NCBI GenBank assembly: GCA_903905685.1
Contig: CAIVHI010000078.1
Span: forward strand, 1-23,814
DNA length: 23,814 bases
DNA from: an uncultured Bacteroidota bacterium
Lineage (GTDB): Bacteria > Bacteroidota > Bacteroidia > Chitinophagales > Chitinophagaceae
Direction: 5' to 3'
Shown here: positions 1-5,932 of the stretch, piece by piece
How positions within the stretch are numbered: position 1 is the first letter of the stretch
How the letters are laid out: every line of letters starts with the position of its first letter
The notes under the pieces: model-generated
The model's database searches: none
Told to the model about the DNA's origin: nothing
The model's input: only the letters and a program-made list of their open reading frames with translations
Program-made: the position numbers and the translations under genes

Positions 1-843
1 CCCATGCTCCACGCCCATATCTATTATTTCGCCGGCCTTGCTGATGCCTTCGCCGTAAATCATGTCGAATTCCACTTGGCGGAAGGGGGGAGCCACTTTG
101 TTCTTCACCACCTTCACCTTTACTCGGTTGCCCGACACGGTATCGCCGTCCTTGATTTGGCTGATGCGGCGAATATCCAAGCGCACGGAGGCGTAAAACT
201 TCAAGGCATTACCGCCAGTAGTGGTTTCTGGATTGCCGAACATCACGCCTATTTTTTCGCGCAACTGGTTGATGAAGATACAGCAGCAACCTGTACGGTT
301 GATGGTGGCCGTGAGTTTCCGCAACGCCTGGCTCATGAGGCGGGCTTGCAGCCCCATTTTGCTTTCGCCCATTTCGCCTTCCAGTTCGCCCTTGGGCACG
401 AGTGCCGCAACGGAGTCTATCACGACCACGTCTACCGCGCCAGACGAGATAAGTCGATCGGCTATTTCCAACCCTTGCTCGCCATAGTCGGGCTGGGAGA
501 TGATGAGGTTGTCTACATCCACTCCCAGTTTGCGGGCATAGTTGGCATCGAAGGCGTGTTCCGCATCGATGATGGCGCAAATACCGCCGGCCTTTTGGGC
601 TTCGGCAATGGTATGCAGCGAAATTGTAGACTTACCCGACGATTCAGGGCCATATATCTCCACTATACGTCCGCGGGGGAACCCACCCACGCCAAGGGCC
701 ACATCGAGGCCGAGGGAGCCCGTGCTGATGACCTCCATTTTCTCCTTCTGCTTTTCGCCCAGCAGCATGACCGACCCTTTGCCGTAATCTTTTTCAATTT
801 TGTCGAGCGCCAGTTTGAGCACCTTCAGTTTATCCTCTGCCAT
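1..843 (-). CDS. recA: RecA recombinase, 3' end cut by window edge
   Basis: RecA forms ATP-dependent filaments on single-stranded DNA, catalyses strand exchange and triggers the SOS response by stimulating LexA-type self-cleavage. Reading the minus strand from the ATG at 843 gives 281 codons with no stop before base 1, so roughly the last 70 residues (part of the C-terminal domain) lie outside. Visible landmarks are the Walker A loop GPESSGKS (residues 65-72), the Walker B segment VVVIDSV near residue 140, the loop-2 region FGNPETTTGGNALKFYA, and the FINQLREKIG segment before it. The N-terminus MAEDKLKVLKLALDKIEKDY fits the family start. A TAnnTTTG promoter lies about 34-41 bases upstream. 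One oddity is three consecutive cysteines (TGCCCIF) just before the FINQ motif. Identification is essentially certain. Confidence 0.98.
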   Translation of the reverse strand, partial: MAEDKLKVLKLALDKIEKDYGKGSVMLLGEKQKEKMEVISTGSLGLDVALGVGGFPRGRIVEIYGPESSGKSTISLHTIAEAQKAGGICAIIDAEHAFDANYARKLGVDVDNLIISQPDYGEQGLEIADRLISSGAVDVVVIDSVAALVPKGELEGEMGESKMGLQARLMSQALRKLTATINRTGCCCIFINQLREKIGVMFGNPETTTGGNALKFYASVRLDIRRISQIKDGDTVSGNRVKVKVVKNKVAPPFRQVEFDMIYGEGISKAGEIIDMGVEHG

Positions 844-876
844 ATGGTGTGTGAGATTTCGTTATCAAGAAGAATT

Positions 877-904
877 CAAAATTAGGCCAAAATAGCGTGG
901 CAAA
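877..904 (-). promoter_or_regulatory. Bacteroidota-type promoter for recA
   Basis: On the minus strand TAATTTTG (884-877) matches the Bacteroidota -7 consensus TAnnTTTG exactly. TTTG (904-901) sits 16 nt upstream of it, in the place of the -33 element. Transcription would start near 870 and leave a leader of about 27 nt before the recA ATG at 843. The match is by eye; the 16 nt spacing is slightly shorter than usually quoted but recurs at kup. Confidence 0.5.
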
Positions 905-1215
905 TAGCCACCATAGCGCAAGTATTTATCAACATTCCGTTACAGAAATCCCAAAAGCATAAAACGGTTGCAGCCATGGGCGATTGGCAGTTTATGGGTA
1001 GTAGTGGGGAAAAGGAGTGTGGATTCCCGCTTCCGGCAATTTACGGAACACATAGAAGAAAGAGCAAGAGTGATAGGAACGATTCGCCATTAAGCTTTGG
1101 ACATTACTGAATCGCGAAGCAGTGGCACTTTAAAACGGAGAAATTAAGAACACAGGCATATAAAATATATAAATAATTCAGTGATGGTCGACTGTCCACA
1201 TATCAGTTGCACAAC

Positions 1216-1302
1216 TTAGTATACCCCGGTGAGTTCCATCAAAGGCTGGACATTGGAATACCCGGCCAAAAAAAGCAGCAAAAATGCATTGCTGTGTTTC
1301 AT
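1216..1302 (-). pseudogene. Possible remnant of an exported or lipoprotein gene (28-codon ORF)
   Basis: The ORF starts ATG AAA CAC, encodes a basic N-terminus followed by a hydrophobic core FLLLFLAGYSN, and stops at TAA after 28 codons. The core resembles a Bacteroidota lipoprotein signal peptide in which the lipobox cysteine position (LAGC) is occupied by tyrosine. All three minus-strand frames downstream are broken by stops and contain nothing I recognise. It could be the 5' relic of a decayed gene, or a chance hydrophobic stretch. No promoter match was found for it. Confidence 0.2.
1276..1294. repeat. Short inverted repeat (6 bp stem)
   Basis: CAGCAA (1276-1281) and TTGCTG (1289-1294) can pair around a 7 nt loop. 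It lies inside the small minus-strand ORF and 10 bases from a second hairpin. Weak by itself. Confidence 0.3.
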
Positions 1303-1304
1303 GG

Positions 1305-1328
1305 TTTGAAATTTTTATCGATTTCAAA
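1305..1328. repeat. Inverted repeat, 8 bp stem
   Basis: TTTGAAAT (1305-1312) and ATTTCAAA (1321-1328) are perfect complements separated by 8 bases. The repeat lies just upstream (minus strand) of the 28-codon ORF starting at 1302, so it could be a regulatory element for it, but AT-rich sequence makes chance pairing easier. Confidence 0.4.
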
Positions 1329-1542
1329 GTCGTTTATCAATTGGGCTGTGATGAATTTGGGTAATATCTATTTTACAGATTCACCCACAGGTCGGAAACG
1401 CAGATATTCATATAACAAAAAAATTCATTCTATTTGTCTCCTTGGACATAAGCACCCAGAACCACCAATAACTTTGTCCATTACCACTAAAATCAAAAGC
1501 AGGGCCAAAAAAAACACGGCCTGGTCGTAGTATTTCCTTCAC

Positions 1543-1568
1543 TTTCCGGAAGCAAATACTTCCGGAAA
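1543..1568. repeat. Perfect 10 bp inverted repeat, terminator- or operator-like
   Basis: TTTCCGGAAG (1543-1552) pairs perfectly with CTTCCGGAAA (1559-1568) across the loop CAAATA. Each arm contains the 8 bp palindrome TTCCGGAA, so the element is also a direct repeat of that palindrome with a 16 bp period. It lies about 180 bases beyond the xerD stop. There is no U-run after the stem in the xerD direction, so it is not a classic intrinsic terminator. A dimeric regulator binding site is an alternative. Confidence 0.55.
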
Positions 1569-1746
1569 AAACTTTGTCGAGATAACCTACAAAGCAACAA
1601 ACCGGAAAGACTTGAACGAAGGGAATTTCAACAGCGCAACTGCTCCGAACATCGCTCCCGCATGCAAGCCCGACTACCCCCGAAGGAGCGAATGCAGTTC
1701 GCCCCTTCGCCCCAACGCAAATTTGCCCTACCCTTTCTCCAACCCC

Positions 1747-2661
1747 TTACTCAAAACTCCCATTATACCTCGGATGGTATTTTTCCAGCGTGTGGCGCAA
1801 ATAGGTCTTGTCGAGGTGGGTGTAGATTTCGGTGGTGGTAATGCTTTTGTGGCCCAGCATCTCCTGCACGGCGCGGAGGTCGGCTCCGGCTTCTACAAGG
1901 TGGGTGGCGAAGCTGTGGCGCAAGGTGTGCGGATGCAGAGAGGTGTCAAGGCCGGCCACTGCAGCCAAATCTTTTATGATGAGGAACACCATGACGCGAC
2001 TCAGGCTATGGCCGCGGCGGTTCAGGAAAAGGTAGTCTTCCTGGCCGGGGGCTATTTTGGGCAAGTGGCTGCGCACATGGTCTTTATACAGTATGATTTG
2101 TTGTGTGGCCGAGGTGCCAATGGGCACCAGCCGCTCCTTGTTGCCTTTGCCCAATACCTTGATGAAGCCGAGGTCGAGATACATATTGGAGATTTGCAGG
2201 CCAATCAGCTCACTCACGCGCAGGCCGCAACTATAGAGCGTCTCAAGCATTGCGCGGTTGCGCTGGCCTTCGGGCGTGCTGTGGTCAATGGCGCCAAAAA
2301 GGCGTTTCACCTCTGCTACACTTAGCACATGGGGCAATGCCCGTTGCATTTTAGGGGAGCCCAGCAGCTCAGTAGGGTCGTCCACAATAAGGTCTTCGAG
2401 CAGCAGGAACCTGAAAAAAGACTTGATGCCGCTCAATATTCGCGCCTGCGTGTTCACAGCCAGCCCCAGCTCGGTTAGTTGTTCCAGCAGCGGGCGCAAG
2501 TGCTCGGCGGTCACGCCTTCTATGGGCACGTCGGGGCACTCGGTTTCGAGGTAGCGCAGCAGTAGGGCCACGTCGTGGAGGTAGGCACCAACCGTGTTTT
2601 CCGACATTGAGCGTTCCAGCATCAGGTAGGCACGGTAGCCTTTAAGGTGGGCTTGAAGCAT
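1747..2661 (-). CDS. xerD: XerD tyrosine recombinase
   Basis: Site-specific recombinase that, with XerC, resolves chromosome dimers at dif during division. With the start at the ATG at 2661 the protein has 304 residues, the usual XerC/D size. The catalytic set is complete and almost in E. coli XerD register: Arg148 (GLRVSEL), Lys172 (GKGNKER), His245 and Arg248 (HTLRHSF), His271 (MLGHKS), nucleophile Tyr280 (EIYTHLD). The N-terminal SAM-like core-binding domain covers about residues 5-90. An upstream in-frame ATG at 2790 would add 43 basic residues and run across the start of the divergent aroQ, so it is rejected. XerD rather than XerC is inferred from similarity around the C-terminal motifs; no second Xer gene is in view. 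It is transcribed divergently from aroQ across 94 bases. Confidence 0.93.
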   Translation of the reverse strand: MLQAHLKGYRAYLMLERSMSENTVGAYLHDVALLLRYLETECPDVPIEGVTAEHLRPLLEQLTELGLAVNTQARILSGIKSFFRFLLLEDLIVDDPTELLGSPKMQRALPHVLSVAEVKRLFGAIDHSTPEGQRNRAMLETLYSCGLRVSELIGLQISNMYLDLGFIKVLGKGNKERLVPIGTSATQQIILYKDHVRSHLPKIAPGQEDYLFLNRRGHSLSRVMVFLIIKDLAAVAGLDTSLHPHTLRHSFATHLVEAGADLRAVQEMLGHKSITTTEIYTHLDKTYLRHTLEKYHPRYNGSFE

Positions 2662-2755
2662 GTAACGTCCTATTTTTTGTAGCTTCGCATTCGATACGAA
2701 GTTCCGCCATTTTCGGCAACTTTTCCTTTTCAAGGCCACCACCCAACCACCAGCC

Positions 2756-3184
2756 ATGCGCATTGCCATCATCAACGGCCCCAACCTCAACCTGCTTGGC
2801 AGGCGCGAGCCGCATATTTATGGTTCCCAATCTTTCGAGGACTATTTCGTGGGGCTTATCGCTGCATTTCCCGGCGCGCACCTTTCTTATTTTCAGAGCA
2901 ATGGTGAGGGTGCGCTTATTGACAGGCTGCAGGACTGCATGGCCACTGCCGATGGTGTGGTCATCAACCCCGGCGGCTACGCACACACCAGTGTAGCGCT
3001 GGCCGATGCCATTTCGGCCAGCGGACTACCGGTTGTCGAAGTACACATTTCGAATATCGCCGCACGCGAGCATTTCCGCCACCATTCTTACACGGCCGCA
3101 CGGTGCATAGGCACCATATCGGGCTTGGGTTTGGATGGCTATGCGCTCGCGGTGCGCCATTTGCTGTCACACCACAATCCGTAA
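2756..3184 (+). CDS. aroQ: Type II 3-dehydroquinate dehydratase
   Basis: Catalyses the third step of the shikimate pathway (3-dehydroquinate to 3-dehydroshikimate) in the cytosol as a dodecamer. The 142-residue length is right for the type II family. Family landmarks are the N-terminal strand with NGPNLNLLG (residues 7-15), the lid region with catalytic Tyr22 (HIYG), Asn71 in NPGGYAHTS, His97 in VEVHISN, and Arg108 in REHFRHHS, which closes the active site. No other shikimate gene is nearby; the divergent pairing with xerD is a common Bacteroidota arrangement (family knowledge, not tested here). A weak promoter-like string TATTTTTTG at 2671-2679 lies upstream but has one base too many between TA and TTTG. 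The 3' end faces the peroxidase gene with only 17 bases between stops. Confidence 0.96.
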   Translation: MRIAIINGPNLNLLGRREPHIYGSQSFEDYFVGLIAAFPGAHLSYFQSNGEGALIDRLQDCMATADGVVINPGGYAHTSVALADAISASGLPVVEVHISNIAAREHFRHHSYTAARCIGTISGLGLDGYALAVRHLLSHHNP

Positions 3185-3201
3185 CCGCAGGGTGCAAGCC
3201 C

Positions 3202-3744
3202 TTATTTTTCAATGGCTTCGGCCAATTCCTTGGCATCAGGCGTTACACCGGAGAGGAACACGCCCACCAAATTGCCTTTTTCGTCGATGAGGTATTTCTG
3301 AAAGTTCCACTTCACTTCACTGTCTTGAAAGCCGTTCTCGGCCTTGCGGGTCAGCCATTGGTAAACGGGGTGCATGTCGTCGCCCTTCACCGAAATTTTG
3401 GCGGCCATGGGGAAAGACACCCCATAGTTCTTTTGACAAAACGAGGCGATTTCGCCATTGGACCCCGGCTCTTGTGCGCCAAAGTTGTTGGCAGGAAAGC
3501 CTACAATGACGAGCTTACTGCCGTACTTCTTCGATAGCTTTTCCAAGCCCTCATATTGCGGGGTGTAGCCGCACTTGGAGGCCGTATTGACCACCAGTAT
3601 CTTCTTGCCCTTGTATTTGGAGAAGTCGATGGTGCCGCCCGACAGGCCCGGCACTTTGAAGTCGTAAATAGACTTGGGCTTGGCGGTCACCAATACGGGT
3701 GCCGACATCAGTAGGCTCATGAGCAGGATAGCTGCGGTTTTCAT
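3202..3744 (-). CDS. Exported glutathione peroxidase family protein (thioredoxin-type)
   Basis: Thiol peroxidase of the GPx fold that reduces hydrogen or lipid peroxides, usually with thioredoxin as donor in bacteria. Starting at the ATG at 3744 the protein has 180 residues and opens with a signal peptide, basic MK then a hydrophobic core, with likely cleavage after VTA (about residue 21). The mature enzyme therefore probably acts in the periplasm. Active-site residues are peroxidatic Cys58 (NTASKCGYT), Gln91 (FGAQEPGSN), Trp146 and Asn147 (KWNFQKYL). Cys103 (SFCQKNYG) is in the place of the resolving cysteine. The usual cysteine of the FPCNQF motif is Ala85 (FPANNF). A longer start at 3804 would bury the signal peptide and is rejected. 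It is convergent with aroQ and divergent from fhs. Confidence 0.92.
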   Translation of the reverse strand: MKTAAILLMSLLMSAPVLVTAKPKSIYDFKVPGLSGGTIDFSKYKGKKILVVNTASKCGYTPQYEGLEKLSKKYGSKLVIVGFPANNFGAQEPGSNGEIASFCQKNYGVSFPMAAKISVKGDDMHPVYQWLTRKAENGFQDSEVKWNFQKYLIDEKGNLVGVFLSGVTPDAKELAEAIEK

Positions 3745-3914
3745 AAAAAACAGTTTTGGCAATAGTAGCACTCTACACGGCGGCAACAAAATAGGAGTTT
3801 GCAATACATGTATTTCCGTTAAAAAAGGCCTTGAGGGAAGGGCAAACGGCTACCAACAAAAAAGGGAGATTTGTTGACGTAAAACACTATCTTCAACCTC
3901 AAATAAAAACATTT

Positions 3915-5606
3915 ATGTCGCACAACGATTCAAAACCATTTCCATCGGACATCGAAATCTCGAGGACCACGAAATTGAAACCCATATCGGAGATTGCTTC
4001 CCACTTGGGCATCAATCCCGACGACATTATTCCTTACGGACGCACGAAGGCGAAAATTCCGCTGACTTACCTGAACGAGGAAAAAATAAAGCAGGGCAAC
4101 CTGATTCTGGTTACCGCCATTACCCCCAACAAGGCGGGCGTGGGCAAAACGGTGACGAGCGTTGCGGTATCGTTGGGCCTCAATTACTTGGGCAAGAAAG
4201 CCTGCGTGGCACTGCGCGAGCCGAGCCTCGGCCCCTGCTTCGGTATGAAAGGCGGCGCGGCCGGCGGCGGCTACTCGCAAGTGCTGCCCATGGAAGACAT
4301 CAACCTGCACTTTACCGGCGACTTCCACGCCATCACCTGCGCCAACAACATGATTTCAGCATTGCTGGACAACTACCAATACCAAAACCGCAATACCGAC
4401 AAAGCCCTTGACCGTATTGTATGGAGGCGCGTGCTGGACGTGAACGACCGCTCGCTGCGCAACATGGTAAGCGGATTGGGAGGCACTGCCAACGGCACAC
4501 CCCAAGAGGCCGGCTTCGACATCACCCCCGCTTCCGAAATCATGGCGCTGTTCTGCCTCGCCTCCGACCTCGACGACCTGCAAGCCCGCATTGAGCGCAT
4601 CGTTTTGGGATATACGTCCGACAAGAAGCCGTTTACCGTTCATGACCTCGGCATTGGCGAAGCTATAACCGTATTGTTGAAAGACGCCTTGCTGCCCAAC
4701 CTGGTGCAAACCACCGAGCAGACCCCCGCGTTCGTGCACGGCGGCCCCTTTGCGAACATCGCCCACGGCTGCAACTCGGTACTGGCTACCAAAATGGCCC
4801 TTAGCACCAACGACTTCGTAGTGACGGAATCGGGCTTCGGCAGCGACTTGGGTGCCGAGAAATTCCTCGACATCAAGTGCCGCGTATCCGGCCTGCGCCC
4901 GAAAGCAACCGTCATCGTGGTAACATCGGCCGCACTGAAACTGCACGGTGGTGTGCCCGCAGCCGAAATCAGCAAGCCCAACCTGGCTGCAATGGTTGCC
5001 GGCCTGCCCAACCTGCAACGCCACATCCAAAACATGAAGAACTTCGGCCAAAGCGTAGTGGTGTCGTTCAACAAATTCAAACACGATACCGAAGAAGAAA
5101 TCAATCACCTCACCGAGTTCTGCGCGAGCGAAGGCGTGGCATTCGCCATCAACAACGGCTTCACCAAGGGTGGCGAGGGTGCATCTCCCGTGGCCCAAAA
5201 AGTGCTCGACATCATCGAGAACAACCCCTCTTCCGACATCAATTTTACCTACGATTTGGAAGACAGCATCCGCACGAAAATCGAGAAAATCTGCAAGAAG
5301 ATATACCGTGCCGGCAGCGTCACCTTCGGCGGCAGCGCACTAACCAAGATGAAGCAGTTTGAAGCCCAAGGTTGGGACAAACTCCCCATCTGCATCGCCA
5401 AGACGCAATACTCCTTCACCGACGACGAGAAGAAGATTTGCGCACCTACGGATTTCAACATCAATATCCGCGACCTCGTCATCAACGCAGGTGCCGGCTT
5501 CATTGTAGCCGTAGCCGGCGAAATCATGCGCATGCCGGGCCTCCCCAAAGACCCCCAAGCCATGAGGATCAAACTGGTGAACGGGGAAATCGAGGGATTG
5601 AGCTAG
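3915..5606 (+). CDS. fhs: Formate-tetrahydrofolate ligase
   Basis: Joins formate to tetrahydrofolate using ATP to give 10-formyl-THF, feeding purine synthesis and one-carbon metabolism. The 563-residue product from the ATG at 3915 matches the monofunctional bacterial enzyme. Signature blocks are EPSLGPCFGMKGGAAGGGYS (residues 102-121), MEDINLHFTGDFHAI (126-140), HGGPFANIAHGC, GFGSDLGAEKFLDIKCR and the C-terminal PGLPKDPQA. The ATP loop reads TPNKAGVGKT (70-79), where family members typically have AGEGKTT, so the acidic residue is Val here. An in-frame extension to 3831 has no family support. An intrinsic terminator follows 27 bases after the stop. No other folate gene is adjacent, so it appears monocistronic. 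Confidence 0.96.
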   Translation: MSHNDSKPFPSDIEISRTTKLKPISEIASHLGINPDDIIPYGRTKAKIPLTYLNEEKIKQGNLILVTAITPNKAGVGKTVTSVAVSLGLNYLGKKACVALREPSLGPCFGMKGGAAGGGYSQVLPMEDINLHFTGDFHAITCANNMISALLDNYQYQNRNTDKALDRIVWRRVLDVNDRSLRNMVSGLGGTANGTPQEAGFDITPASEIMALFCLASDLDDLQARIERIVLGYTSDKKPFTVHDLGIGEAITVLLKDALLPNLVQTTEQTPAFVHGGPFANIAHGCNSVLATKMALSTNDFVVTESGFGSDLGAEKFLDIKCRVSGLRPKATVIVVTSAALKLHGGVPAAEISKPNLAAMVAGLPNLQRHIQNMKNFGQSVVVSFNKFKHDTEEEINHLTEFCASEGVAFAINNGFTKGGEGASPVAQKVLDIIENNPSSDINFTYDLEDSIRTKIEKICKKIYRAGSVTFGGSALTKMKQFEAQGWDKLPICIAKTQYSFTDDEKKICAPTDFNINIRDLVINAGAGFIVAVAGEIMRMPGLPKDPQAMRIKLVNGEIEGLS

Positions 5607-5932
5607 GATCTTAATTTTTAGAGAGTTGCACAGGCAGTGGTTCTTGGAGGTCTCCGGGAACCACTGCTGTTTTTTGGAGGTAGGGGTATTTACGGCAGTG
5701 ACGCGGACAAATACGAATACGAATTCGCAAACCGACAAGCCACGCCAATCTCCCCAACAAACTCAATCTCTACGAATGTGGGCATGCCTTGTCAAAACCC
5801 ACTTGTAACAATGCCGATAGGCAAATAGTCATGCAGCATCATTTTCGAGCATCGCAGAATTGCAACTTTCTTTGTCGCTTAGCAGGTTTCAGTTTCACAA
5901 ACAGCCGCGACCAACGGGCATTGCGCACGCCA
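5607..5932. other. Convergent gap between fhs and the histidine kinase gene
   Basis: This 326-base stretch holds the fhs terminator in its first 70 bases. The remainder (about 5676-5932) has only short ORFs without recognisable similarity and no clear terminator for the minus-strand kinase gene. I see nothing else in it. Confidence 0.6.
5634..5675 (+). terminator. Intrinsic terminator of fhs
   Basis: GCAGTGGTTC (5634-5643) pairs perfectly with GAACCACTGC (5658-5667). The 14 nt between contain a further GGA/TCC pairing that extends the hairpin, and the stem is followed by TGTTTTTT (5668-5675). It begins 27 bases after the fhs stop codon on the same strand. Stem strength, placement and the U-run all fit a rho-independent terminator. 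Confidence 0.88.

Larger units (their letters stand above)
844..1746. other. 0.9 kb gap without a supported gene, AT-rich, with hairpins
   Basis: This stretch separates recA from the 3' end of xerD. The first 60 bases hold the recA promoter. From about 1130 to 1600 it is visibly more AT-rich than the flanking genes. It carries three perfect inverted repeats (1276-1294, 1305-1328, 1543-1568). On the minus strand at 1302-1216 there is a 28-codon ORF that begins like a signal peptide. A plus-strand ORF at 1207-1530 has no recognisable similarity. No tRNA-like cloverleaf or transposase relic was seen. Confidence 0.6.

Noticed and set aside
4..885. 293-codon plus-strand ORF opposite recA
   Set aside because: It is the antisense shadow of recA, whose minus-strand translation matches RecA throughout.
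1207..1530. 107-codon plus-strand ORF in the recA-xerD gap
   Set aside because: No recognisable motif, no promoter match, basic random-looking composition; kept only as part of the gap description.
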